Source: Smithella sp. PtaU1.Bin162 (GTDB lineage: Bacteria > Desulfobacterota > Syntrophia > Syntrophales > Smithellaceae). Taken from it: a stretch of 42,909 nucleotides of DNA. This document shows positions 1-8,030 of this stretch, one piece after another; position 1 is the stretch's first letter; each line of letters opens with the position of its first letter. The stretch covers positions 1-42,909 of the forward strand of contig MVRV01000139.1 of the NCBI GenBank assembly GCA_002068015.1, given 5' to 3'. Both the position numbers and the translations under genes were made by a program. The notes under the pieces were generated by a model. It made no database searches and was not told the DNA's origin. It worked only from the letters and a program-made list of their open reading frames with translations.

Positions 1-221
1 ACCGCCAAAGCTCGTTTTTCTCATCATTTTTTTTCAATGGAATGTTCAAGCGGTTTAACGAAATGTGAAAAAAAAGGAAAATAGGCTGAAGGCAGAAGAT
101 TTATGTGTAAGATGCCGGATTATAGGCAATTGAAGGCCAAAGAAAAGAAAGGTGGATATTGTTGCAAGTAAGAGTTTGTCGACAATCTTATGTAATTGGA
201 GATATTCAGGCGGCTGTATTA

Positions 222-250
222 TTGACACGGGGATGTCCAATGGATATAAT
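222..250 (+). promoter_or_regulatory. Perfect consensus sigma-70 promoter
   Basis: TTGACA at 222-227 and TATAAT at 245-250 are separated by exactly 17 bases, so both hexamers match the housekeeping consensus. Transcription would start near 257, leaving a leader of about 30 bases before the GTG start at 287. The rest of 1-286 holds no gene I can support. This is the strongest promoter by sequence in the window. Confidence 0.85.
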
Positions 251-286
251 ACCTCCGGAATTTAATAACATTCATAAGGTGTTTTT

Positions 287-823
287 GTGACTCGTTATTT
301 TAATACAATCCAGTTACCATTGGCCAGTAAGGCATTTAACGATGCCGAAAAACTGGTTTCGCGCCATTTTCGAATCAGCGAAGAACAGTTGAAAAAGAGC
401 AGGTATGATGTAAAAACGCTTGCTTATTTGGAGCAACATGAAATAAAAGAAGGCGCATTTGCCCACCTGTGTAAATACGCTTACGAGAAGCAGGATGATC
501 CGGCACAAGAGAATAAGGAAAGTTTTGATTTTTATCGAATCTGTTTGCAGGACAATATTATTCTGGATGCGGTAGAGAGGGCAAATCCGTTTATCAAGTT
601 CAACACCTTATTGCTTTATATCGCCGTGCATGAACTGATTCATGTTTTACGATTTGGCAGTGGAGAGGTTGATTTTGATTCATCCTGGGAGAAAAAAGAG
701 CAGGAAGAGGCGATAGTTCACACTTTAACCAAAAGCGCCCTGCAACCGGTAAAGTATCATGATTTGGATATTGTTTTAGATTGTTTCAGCAGCAGTTTTA
801 AAATTTGCGATATATATAATTAG
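287..823 (+). CDS. Uncharacterised HExxH protein, putative gluzincin-like metallopeptidase
   Basis: A 178-residue protein with no signal peptide or membrane segment, so probably cytoplasmic. Residues 115-119 read HELIH, a zinc-binding HExxH motif in a hydrophobic helix. About 20 residues later comes E140-E141-A-x-x-H145, which resembles the third-ligand helix of gluzincins such as the ImmA/IrrE type. That assignment is inference from motif spacing, and I do not recognise the family. The start is GTG at 287, with AAGG at 275-278 as ribosome binding site, directly behind the consensus promoter. The FmdB-like gene follows after 16 bases and is probably co-transcribed. A non-catalytic zinc protein is the main alternative. 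Confidence 0.7.
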   Translation: MTRYFNTIQLPLASKAFNDAEKLVSRHFRISEEQLKKSRYDVKTLAYLEQHEIKEGAFAHLCKYAYEKQDDPAQENKESFDFYRICLQDNIILDAVERANPFIKFNTLLLYIAVHELIHVLRFGSGEVDFDSSWEKKEQEEAIVHTLTKSALQPVKYHDLDIVLDCFSSSFKICDIYN

Positions 824-839
824 TCAGGAGGTTTTTATT

Positions 840-1127
840 ATGCCGATTTATGAATATAAATGCCGGAAATGTGGTAAACAATTTGAAGCATTTCAAGGCA
901 TTACCGATCCGGAATTGAAAAGCTGCAAATTCTGCAAAGGTAAAGTTTCGAAAATTGTTTCCCTTTCTTCTTTCAGCCTGAAGGGCTCAGGGTGGTACGC
1001 TACGGACTACGGCGGAAAGAAAATACCATCAGCATCAACACCGGCTAAAGAAGCAACTACCGAAACAACATCTGCCGCAAGTGAACCGGCGCCGACAAAT
1101 ACTAAAACAGACAGCAAAGCAGATTAG
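840..1127 (+). CDS. FmdB/regulatory zinc-ribbon family protein
   Basis: A 95-residue protein starting MPIYEYKCRKCG, the hallmark of the FmdB zinc-ribbon family. Two CxxC knuckles (C8/C11 and C29/C32) should bind one zinc. The core ends near residue 55. The rest is a low-complexity tail rich in Ala, Thr, Ser and Pro, common in this family. The family's role is not settled: a regulator of formamidase/amidase genes in one organism and unknown in most. AGGAGG at 826-831 lies about 8 bases before ATG. It shares the operon with the HExxH protein and is closed by the terminator at 1153-1187. Confidence 0.88.
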   Translation: MPIYEYKCRKCGKQFEAFQGITDPELKSCKFCKGKVSKIVSLSSFSLKGSGWYATDYGGKKIPSASTPAKEATTETTSAASEPAPTNTKTDSKAD

Positions 1128-1152
1128 TGCTTGAAGAACAACTTGAGTAAAT

Positions 1153-1187
1153 AAAAAGGCAACGTTCCCGGCGTTGCCTTTTTATTT
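1153..1187 (+). terminator. Rho-independent terminator
   Basis: AAAAAGGCAACG at 1153-1164 pairs perfectly with CGTTGCCTTTTT at 1172-1183 around a 7-base loop, followed by more T-rich sequence. The A-run and T-run are symmetric, so it can also serve the convergent GalT-like gene ending at 1246. Confidence 0.9.
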
Positions 1188-1245
1188 AACCTGACTTCTC
1201 TTTCCCCGATGAAAAAATTCAGTCCGGTAAAAGCTTTAACTCTGA

Positions 1246-2280
1246 TTATGAATTAAAATACGGCTGCAGTTCGCGGCATAATTCTTCCGGCACAACCGGA
1301 CAAATAATTTCATTGTGCAGTTTTTCAAAATAATTGATATCGCTGGTACCTAGCGGATTAACCACAAAGCGCGGCACTATTTTCCCCTGCACCCAAAAGT
1401 TATTATCATTAATCATCGGAGCATAGAGTGATATATTGAAACTTATAAAGTTATTCAAATGCAGGTAACTGAATATTCTGGAAAGTCCGCTCAGCAACTC
1501 AGCAATATTCGCTTCCGTCAATTCAAAAAAAGACGATTTTTCCTGAAAAATAAAATCTATTTCTCCCCCCATGCTTTTAGGTGCAAAGCTGGTAAGCCAG
1601 CTGATCGATCCTGTAGAGGTAATAAATCTTTCCTGCGCCTCCTTTTCCAGGACAATCAGATTGCGCCATAAATTACCATTGGCATTACCGGCATATTTTT
1701 GGGCGCTCTCCAGAAGCCGCTGTACATAATTCGTGGGTTTTAAACCAACTACCGTCTGTAAATGCGGATGAATCACTCCACCACCGGCCGGCGGCATATA
1801 ATTCCAGTTTATGGAACAATATTTATAGCCCAGATTCATCTGGGCCATCCGGTGGAAATAATCTCCGCAGACCTTGAATCCGTTTTGCATAAAACCCGGT
1901 GTCAATTCATTCATCGGAACAAAATGCCGCGGTGAAAATATTGCCACCGAGTGATTTTGATCGTACGGAAAAGCATTGGGAAAAAGATAAGACTGGCCCC
2001 GCTGAAACCTTCCTTCAGAAATGATATCCGGAGTAAACTTCGGTGTCAGCTTTTCAAAAAGACCGGGACAAAAAGGACATAAAGATTCCGGAGATTTTTC
2101 CAGATAGGAATCAACTTCGGGCTTGAGAGACATGCGCGAGCGGTAGAGTAAAATACGGCTGGAAACGCCGGTAATGTCATCATAACGCACTTCAAAAGAG
2201 ACCTGCTTTTCCTGAAAATTATTAAATGGATCAAGATAACGGCCGACAGTTGTTTCCTTTTTAAATCCCAGTTTTTTCAT
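1246..2280 (-). CDS. GalT-like nucleotidyltransferase of the HIT superfamily
   Basis: A 344-residue protein resembling galactose-1-phosphate uridylyltransferase. A CPFC pair near residue 70 could be a zinc knuckle. The active-site-like HPHLQ follows the segment INWNYMPPAGGGVI. GalT has HPHGQ, where the middle His becomes uridylylated, so a nucleotide transfer or phosphorolysis is likely but the sugar substrate is unclear. No other Leloir gene is nearby. The ATG at 2280 overlaps the stop of the DHH gene (TGATG) behind GGGAG, so translation is probably coupled. A TTG one codon upstream is less likely. This is the last gene of the selD-DHH-GalT operon. Confidence 0.75.
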   Translation of the reverse strand: MKKLGFKKETTVGRYLDPFNNFQEKQVSFEVRYDDITGVSSRILLYRSRMSLKPEVDSYLEKSPESLCPFCPGLFEKLTPKFTPDIISEGRFQRGQSYLFPNAFPYDQNHSVAIFSPRHFVPMNELTPGFMQNGFKVCGDYFHRMAQMNLGYKYCSINWNYMPPAGGGVIHPHLQTVVGLKPTNYVQRLLESAQKYAGNANGNLWRNLIVLEKEAQERFITSTGSISWLTSFAPKSMGGEIDFIFQEKSSFFELTEANIAELLSGLSRIFSYLHLNNFISFNISLYAPMINDNNFWVQGKIVPRFVVNPLGTSDINYFEKLHNEIICPVVPEELCRELQPYFNS

Positions 2281-3341
2281 CAATTCTCCCTTCCGGTATG
2301 CAATGATTCCGGTTTTGTCCTTTGGGCTTTCTTCAGGTTTTCAACAAGAAACCTATCAACATTTTGTTGGGACAGGTTAACATCCAGATGACGGTCCAAA
2401 ATCGCCAGAGGGATTTCCATCCTGGCTGCGCTTTTATGTCCTCCTCCGCTGCCGTACAAACCAAACGCTTTCTGGGCAAGCGCTCCGCAATCCTGTCTGT
2501 AGCCGTCGCCGCGAAAAGTAATAATGAGCCTGTCTTCAACAATGCCTGCTACCACAACATAATAAGTACCGATCAAACGCAGATAAAAATCAGCTACCTG
2601 AACGCAGACATCGGAGCTTTCTACTTTCCCCAGAAAACAAACACGCCTGCCGCGAAAATTTTTCATGTGATGGAAGGCATGGTCGAAATATTTTAAAAAC
2701 CGGCCCGGCGTCTGGTTAAGTTCAACCCGGCGGATCAACTGCATATTGGCATATTTCATATGGTAGGTGTAAGCGCTGATATCCTCGGCAATCGTGTCGC
2801 GGTCAAAGTTATCGGTATCCGTTTTGATCCCATAGAGGAGGGCTGTATGCAGACCGCGGGAAATCTTAACACCGGCGCACAACAGATATTCCGTCATTAC
2901 AGTGGATAAAGCCCCGTAGTCTGGGCGGATATCCTCCACCGGAGCGTGCCAGGCGCCTTCACGCGGATGGTGATCAAAAACGATGTGCGGCTGCAGAAAA
3001 CTTAACATGCCGCTTAAAAAAGAAGGCTGGGCATCGACAAGCGCAATTAAACGATAGGAAGCCAGATCGATATTATTAATCAGCTGAACGTTAATCCGCA
3101 TGGCAAAAATGAGATCGTTGTTTTGTTGCCTGCTCACAGGTTCCGTAGAGGCAATAACACTCCGGACAAGCCTGCGCCGCCGCTGCAAAAGTTCTCGCAG
3201 AGCCAGCGCACAAGCAATAGCATCGGGATCAGGACTGCCGCACATGAGCAGAAGCAATGAATCATCCGGCGCGACAATATCCAGGAGCTTTATCAGATTC
3301 AGCTCCGTCTCTTTCTTGATAAAAACCGCTCCTCTTCCCAT
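2280..3341 (-). CDS. DHH/DHHA1 family phosphoesterase (NrnA-like)
   Basis: A 353-residue cytoplasmic protein. The N-terminal DHH domain shows D38-P-D40 in the motif SPDPDAIACA, D103 in LVDAQ and D123-H124-H125 in FDHHPRE. These are the expected Mn-binding residues. The DHHA1 substrate domain shows GSGGGHKSAA near the C-terminus. Family members degrade short oligoribonucleotides (nanoRNase) or pAp, or hydrolyse cyclic dinucleotides. The exact substrate cannot be fixed here. The His that often precedes the first Asp pair appears to be replaced by Met or Cys (LLMCGSPD). It sits 25 bases after selD and overlaps the next gene by one base. Confidence 0.85.
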   Translation of the reverse strand: MGRGAVFIKKETELNLIKLLDIVAPDDSLLLLMCGSPDPDAIACALALRELLQRRRRLVRSVIASTEPVSRQQNNDLIFAMRINVQLINNIDLASYRLIALVDAQPSFLSGMLSFLQPHIVFDHHPREGAWHAPVEDIRPDYGALSTVMTEYLLCAGVKISRGLHTALLYGIKTDTDNFDRDTIAEDISAYTYHMKYANMQLIRRVELNQTPGRFLKYFDHAFHHMKNFRGRRVCFLGKVESSDVCVQVADFYLRLIGTYYVVVAGIVEDRLIITFRGDGYRQDCGALAQKAFGLYGSGGGHKSAARMEIPLAILDRHLDVNLSQQNVDRFLVENLKKAQRTKPESLHTGREN

Positions 3342-3366
3342 GAATTAAAGATACCCGTCAATCCGT

Positions 3367-4419
3367 TCAGTAAACAAATATTCTGCCGGGATGATCTGCA
3401 ACAACTTCACCGACAATAGCAGCATCATTGACTCCGGCACGATGCATTTTCTCGAGGAGAACCGGAGCCTGTGCAGCAGGCAGGCTGAAGAACAGTCCGC
3501 CTGCCGTCTGGGGATCAAAAAAAACATCGGCAAGCCATGCCGGACAGGTAGAGGCAAATTCAATCTGAGAAATACGAAAATCTTTATTGCGGTAGAGGCC
3601 GCCGGGAACAAAACCTTCCTCAACTAATTTTTTCAGGCCGCCAAATACGGGAACGGCAGCCGAATTTATGCTTAAACCAACAGTACTGCCTTCAATCATT
3701 TCAGCGGCGTGGCCTAAAAAACCAAAACCGGTTATATCGGTACAGGCATGAATACCGCCGTTTTCTACAATCAGTTCAGCAGCCTGTTTATTAAGCCGGG
3801 TCATGGAATCGACAGCCTTATTCAACAACTCAGAATCGGCCTCGCCGCCTTTCAGAGCTGTGCTTACAATCCCGGTACCCAGAGCCTTGGTTAAAATGAG
3901 ACTGTCTCCGGCAACAGCGCCTCGGTTAAACAAAACCTTGTCCGGATGAATCAAACCGGTTACCGCAAGTCCGTATTTGATTTCACTGTCCTCGACGCTA
4001 TGACCGCCGACGAGCAGTGTTCCCGATTCGCGCATTTTATCGAGGCCGCCTCGAAGGACGTTGTGCAATATGCCGATATCCATTTCCTTTACCGGAAAGC
4101 AGACAATATTCATCGCTGTGAGCGGTTTTCCGCCCATGGCATAAATATCATTGAGTGCATTTGTTGCCGCTATCTGGCCGAAAGTATAAGGATCGTCAAC
4201 AGTCGGAGTGAAAAAATCAACCGTTTGCACCAAAGCAAGTTCGGAGCTCAGTTTATACACTCCCGCGTCTTCCGCATGTTCTATCCCGGTAAGTAAATTC
4301 GGGTCAGTAACTAGCGGTAAATCGCGCAAAGCCTCCTGCAGGTCTCCCGGACCTATCTTACAGGCTCAACCGGCGCCGTGTACTGTTTCCGTAAGACGGA
4401 TAACCTTTTTTTCTTCCAT
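3367..4419 (-). CDS. selD: Selenide, water dikinase (selenophosphate synthetase), selenocysteine-containing
   Basis: SelD makes selenophosphate from selenide and ATP, the selenium donor for selenocysteine and selenouridine. Read from ATG at 4417-4419 (GGCAAGGGA just upstream), the frame gives MEEKKVIRLTETVHGAG, an in-frame TGA at 4366-4368, then ACKIGPGDLQEALRDLP. That is the conserved SelD N-terminus, with Sec at residue 18 where homologues have Cys or Sec, followed by the catalytic Lys. The protein is 350 residues if UGA is read as Sec. A plain ORF call starts falsely at TTG 4329 and loses the active site. It heads the operon with the DHH and GalT-like genes. No selA, selB or tRNA-Sec gene is in the window. 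Confidence 0.95.
4330..4368 (-). promoter_or_regulatory. Putative bacterial SECIS element of selD
   Basis: Directly after the UGA the transcript can fold: GCCTG near the UGA pairs roughly with CAGGAGGC, and an apical stem GGTC/GACC closes a 5-base loop CGGGA. Position and size fit a bSECIS hairpin bound by SelB. The structure was judged by eye, not by a folding program. Confidence 0.65.
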
Positions 4420-4448
4420 TTTTCCCTTGCCTGAAAGTTTGTTGATAA

Positions 4449-4461
4449 ACGTTGCCAACGT
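4449..4461. promoter_or_regulatory. 13-bp perfect palindrome in the selD/thrC divergent region
   Basis: ACGTTG-C-CAACGT lies 30 bases upstream of the selD start, in the 201-bp region shared with divergent thrC. It could be an operator or a leader hairpin. On the minus strand a possible selD promoter lies further upstream (TTGGAA, 17 bases, TAGAAA). No clear thrC promoter was found. Confidence 0.35.
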
Positions 4462-4620
4462 CCAACACCGTTTTGTTGTTTCTACCACATACAGCCATAT
4501 TTTCCAACGGGATTTGCCGGATTTTTTATATTGCTCTTTCCGGTTACGCCCTCTATTTTTTATTGATTTATTTCGGGCAATAAGCTTAAAAGAAGAAAAG
4601 ATTTTAACAAAAGGATGACT

Positions 4621-6006
4621 ATGTCCATTCACTATTACAGCACCAATCGCAACTTAATAAATGTCTCCGGAATTACTCCCTTCACCGGTCTTGTTTCCTT
4701 TAAAGAAGCATTGCTTACCGGACAGGCTTCCGATGAAGGATTATTCGTTCCCGATTCGATTCCGCAACTTTCTTTAGCAGATATTCATGCCTTGAAGGAT
4801 AAACCCTACCGGTCAACCGCATTGCTTGTGGCACAGGCATTTCTTGCCGATGAGTTTTCCGCCGATGTTCTGGATAGCGTAGTTCGTGACGCCTATAACT
4901 TTCCGGTTCCGCTCGAAGAAGTATATCCGCAAACATTCATCATGCGTCTGGATCAGGGACCGACGGCTTCTTTTAAGGATTTTGCTGCAAGGATGATGGC
5001 ACGGCTGATGAGTCACTGCCGTCCGCAAGGCGAAAGGCTGAACATTCTGGTTGCCACATCCGGCGATACCGGCAGTGCGGTAGGCGACGCTTTCCGGGGC
5101 GTGTCCGGAATTGATGTCACCATTCTTTATCCGGTTTTGGAAGTAAGTTTACGGCAAAAGAAGCAACTCGACACGATCGGTGGTAACGTTCAGGCGCTTT
5201 CTATCCACGGCAAATTCGATGATTGTCAGAATTTGGTCAAACAGGCTTTCTCCGATCCGGAACTTACGAAATTTAATCTGACCTCGGCCAACTCAATTAA
5301 TTTCGGCCGGATTCTGCCGCAGATCATTTATTACGTTTATGCTTATGCGCAACTTGCCTCAGCCGGTGAACAAATGGTTTTTTCCGTACCTTCGGGAAAT
5401 TTCGGTAACGCTTTGGGCTGCGAATACGCAAGACGCATGGGATTACCGGTAGCCAGACTCATAATGCCGACCAACGAAAATGATGAATTTCCCGATTATC
5501 TGAAAACAGGCATTTACCAAAAAGTTTCCCCGTCGCGAGCCTGTATATCGAACGCCATGAATGTGGGACATCCCAGCAATCTCGCGCGGTTTTTCGAATT
5601 ATACGGCGGCACAGTGGACCGCTCGGGCCTTGTACACCTTTATCCGGACCTCGCAGAGATGCGGCGGCATATTTTTTCAGTAAGCATCACGGATGAGAAA
5701 ACCAGGAAAACCATTAAAAACACGTATGAAAGCTACGGCGCGATTTTGGAACAGCACGGCGCCGTGGGCTGGGCCGGACTGGAAGTATATAAAAACCTAA
5801 CGGCGGATACTCATCTGGCCGTATCACTGGAAACGGCACATCCGGCTAAATTCCCGGAGGAGATCGAAAAACTGTTAGGTTTTATCCCGGAATTGCCCGC
5901 AAGTATGAAAGGTATTGACGGGCGCCAGGGTAGGGCCATAGTCATGGCCAACAATTTTCCGGATTTCAAAAATTACTTACAAAACAATCTAAAGATAAAA
6001 GAATAG
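4621..6006 (+). CDS. thrC: Threonine synthase
   Basis: Converts O-phospho-homoserine to threonine with pyridoxal phosphate, the last step of threonine synthesis. The PLP lysine is in GPTASFKDFAARMM (K119 from this start). TSGDTGSAV and VPSGNFGNALG are the phosphate-binding and substrate loops of the fold-type II family. At 461 residues it matches the longer bacterial/fungal threonine synthase class. I chose ATG 4621 because AAGGA at 4611-4615 is properly spaced for it, while it overlaps the alternative ATG at 4615. It is a single-gene unit divergent from selD. A weak stem-loop follows at 6008-6035. Confidence 0.93.
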   Translation: MSIHYYSTNRNLINVSGITPFTGLVSFKEALLTGQASDEGLFVPDSIPQLSLADIHALKDKPYRSTALLVAQAFLADEFSADVLDSVVRDAYNFPVPLEEVYPQTFIMRLDQGPTASFKDFAARMMARLMSHCRPQGERLNILVATSGDTGSAVGDAFRGVSGIDVTILYPVLEVSLRQKKQLDTIGGNVQALSIHGKFDDCQNLVKQAFSDPELTKFNLTSANSINFGRILPQIIYYVYAYAQLASAGEQMVFSVPSGNFGNALGCEYARRMGLPVARLIMPTNENDEFPDYLKTGIYQKVSPSRACISNAMNVGHPSNLARFFELYGGTVDRSGLVHLYPDLAEMRRHIFSVSITDEKTRKTIKNTYESYGAILEQHGAVGWAGLEVYKNLTADTHLAVSLETAHPAKFPEEIEKLLGFIPELPASMKGIDGRQGRAIVMANNFPDFKNYLQNNLKIKE

Positions 6007-6007
6007 C

Positions 6008-6035
6008 TTTTCCACAACAAACTTATTGTAGAAAA
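6008..6035 (+). terminator. Weak stem-loop after thrC
   Basis: TTTTC-c-ACAA (6008-6017) pairs with TTGT-a-GAAAA (6026-6035), with one mismatch and an 8-base loop. There is no T-run after it, so termination is uncertain. It may be an mRNA-end or processing hairpin. Confidence 0.35.
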
Positions 6036-6155
6036 AGACAACACGTGCAGTCGGTTGTGCACTTCTTCAAAATACTGAGGATGGTTACAGAAAGCGGAAA
6101 CAAATTCTGCAATCCGATTTTTCGGCCGGACCAATTCTAAGGTGGTATGCTATTA

Positions 6156-6635
6156 ATGAGCAACGCGTCTGATTTCCAGATCAGCGAATTTAAGGAAGAT
6201 GAGTTGGGTTTTGTTTGCCGGTTGATCGACCACATCATTGATGTCTGCTATACCGGTATATATCCTCCCCGTGCATTACAATACTTTAAAGAATTTCATT
6301 CTGCGGAAAAAATTATGGAGCGGCACCGGAAGGGAAATATAATCCTGGAGAAAATAAACGGAACGCTGATAGCTACAGGTTCAATCGTTGGAGCCGACAT
6401 CTTCGGCGTTTTTGTTCATCCTGCTTTCCAACGCTGCGGGTATGGCCGGACTTTGATGATTGAGCTGGAAAACAGAGCTAAGTTGAGGGGATGCACCGCG
6501 GTAGAATTGAGCGTTTCTCTTCCGGCAAAGAAGTTCTATGAAAACCTTGGCTATGAAATGCGGGAAGAACTCTCGATTGATGTGGGCGAAGAACAGTACC
6601 TTATCTACTGGAAAGCAAAAAAACCGCTGGTGTAA
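6156..6635 (+). CDS. GNAT family N-acetyltransferase
   Basis: A 159-residue acetyl-CoA-dependent acyltransferase of unknown acceptor. The acetyl-CoA-binding motif A is seen in the strand GADIFGVFVHPAFQ followed by RCGYGRTLMIELE (the Q/RxxGxG/A loop). Motif B is in SLPAKKFYENLGYEM, typical of the family. The AAGGTGG at 6139-6145 favours ATG 6156 over the ATG at 6147, which would lie only one base from it. It stands alone between thrC and the convergent tatA. A TGCCTG-TC-CAGGCA palindrome lies downstream near 6664 without a T-run. Confidence 0.85.
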   Translation: MSNASDFQISEFKEDELGFVCRLIDHIIDVCYTGIYPPRALQYFKEFHSAEKIMERHRKGNIILEKINGTLIATGSIVGADIFGVFVHPAFQRCGYGRTLMIELENRAKLRGCTAVELSVSLPAKKFYENLGYEMREELSIDVGEEQYLIYWKAKKPLV

Positions 6636-6784
6636 AAATCATCCGCAGTCTGATTACGCCATTGCCTGTCCAGGCATGATTCTCGCCATATAAGTTCCGC
6701 CTTTTAACTAACGGTTTGACTGAATAATGCAGTTCTGTTGTCAGCTCGCTTATTATGGGAAGCAATATTCCTGTTCTGTTCCGG

Positions 6785-6973
6785 CTATTTCTTTTCATCT
6801 TCTTTTTTGGCAGGTGTATTAGCTGCGTCGGTATCGCTACCATTCATGGCTTTCTTGAAACCTTTAATTCCCTTGCCCAAAGCCGATCCTATTTCCGGCA
6901 GTTTTCCAACTCCGAAAATAATTACTACTATTACCAATATTATCAAAAGTTCCGGTACGCCTATTCCAAACAT
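6785..6973 (-). CDS. tatA: Twin-arginine translocase subunit TatA/E
   Basis: A 62-residue membrane protein. Residues 1-20 ([20 protein letters not shown]) form the short N-terminal membrane helix. They are followed by the [10 protein letters not shown] hinge and an amphipathic helix to about residue 45 with the Gly- and Lys-rich pattern of TatA. The tail is charged (KKEDEKK). TatA forms the pore-like component that moves folded proteins across the inner membrane. AGAGGTG precedes ATG. The gene lies 27 bases after the RodZ-like gene and is probably co-transcribed. No tatB or tatC is in the window. Confidence 0.93.
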   Translation of the reverse strand: MFGIGVPELLIILVIVVIIFGVGKLPEIGSALGKGIKGFKKAMNGSDTDAANTPAKKEDEKK

Positions 6974-7000
6974 TTTTCACCTCTTTTAATGTATTTTTTA

Positions 7001-7873
7001 TTATGGCAGCCGCAAATGGATCACCTGACCAGATTTTCCCAATCCTTCTATGATTTTACCTTTAAATTGTATTTTAATTCCACCGGCATTTCCAACATCC
7101 ACTTCAAAATCACTTCCTTTGCGTTCAATTGTTTCTCCAGGTTTTAAAAGAACTTCAAAAGGCGGATTCCGATCAATGGTTATCCTCAGCCATGTATCTT
7201 CAACGGCTTTAATTACAAGGCTTTCCGTCTCTGTATCAACTACAACGGGTTTTGTTTTTTCAACTTCCGGTGGGGGTTGTTGTACCACCGGTTTTAACTG
7301 GGTCATACTTTTTTTTTGAACCGGTATTACCACCTGTTGAACTGGTTTCCCGGTTTCAGCGGTAACCGGTTCGCTTATTTCTTTTGCCGGTTCCGGCGTT
7401 TTTACATCCGGTTGGACAGCCACCGGGGGAATTACAGGCTGGTTGCCGGTAATTCCCGGACCTCTTTGGCACTGTTGAAAAATTATAAAAACGGCAATGA
7501 CAGCTATAATTACAACTGCTGTTATTATATATGTTTTACGATGGCTGATTTTACCGATCGGCTGGCCTTTTTCGCCTTTTTCCGGATTATCCACCCGCAC
7601 CTGCGGCACGTTTGTTTTCAATAAACTAATATATGCTTCGTAACCCTCCAGAATCGGCCCACTATCTACAGCAAGTATCCGGGCATATGTTTTAATAAAA
7701 TTCCTGGCATAAAGCGGAACTGGTAATGCGGAAAAGTTTCCGGTTTCAATTGCCTCCAGATTAACTACACTAATCCTGGTAAGGGCAAAAACATCTTTGA
7801 GCGTCAATCCTAACGCTTCTCTTTTTGCTCTTAATTCTAAAAAATCTTTTGGGGGGGTCGTTTCTTCCGTCAT
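7001..7873 (-). CDS. RodZ-like helix-turn-helix membrane protein
   Basis: A 290-residue bitopic inner-membrane protein. Residues about 10-80 form an Xre-type helix-turn-helix (LRAKREALGLTLKDVFALTRI ... EAIETGNFSALP), with the LPVPLYARNFIKTYARIL extension typical of RodZ/YfgA. One membrane segment follows (TYIITAVVIIAVIAVFIIF, about 113-131), then a Pro/Val/Lys-rich periplasmic linker. A C-terminal beta domain of the DUF4115 type (about 215-290) contains WLRITIDRNPPFEVLLKPGE. RodZ links MreB to the cell-wall elongation machinery. The low-complexity linker and conserved ends fit that family. No mreB is in the window. It heads an operon with tatA. Confidence 0.82.
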   Translation of the reverse strand: MTEETTPPKDFLELRAKREALGLTLKDVFALTRISVVNLEAIETGNFSALPVPLYARNFIKTYARILAVDSGPILEGYEAYISLLKTNVPQVRVDNPEKGEKGQPIGKISHRKTYIITAVVIIAVIAVFIIFQQCQRGPGITGNQPVIPPVAVQPDVKTPEPAKEISEPVTAETGKPVQQVVIPVQKKSMTQLKPVVQQPPPEVEKTKPVVVDTETESLVIKAVEDTWLRITIDRNPPFEVLLKPGETIERKGSDFEVDVGNAGGIKIQFKGKIIEGLGKSGQVIHLRLP

Positions 7874-8030
7874 ATTAAAGAATCACTAACAAAAATATTT
7901 GCTTGAGATTGTCTAGCATTAATTTCCGGTAAGCGCAACTTTTTAAACTTTCCATTTTAAGCCTTTATTTTCTTGGGGAATTTTATTACAAGTATCCGCA
8001 ACTCATTATGAAAACAGGAGTAATTATATA

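Noticed and set aside
6664-6678. TGCCTG-TC-CAGGCA as a terminator after the acetyltransferase gene
   Set aside because: The stem is short and no T-run follows on either strand.
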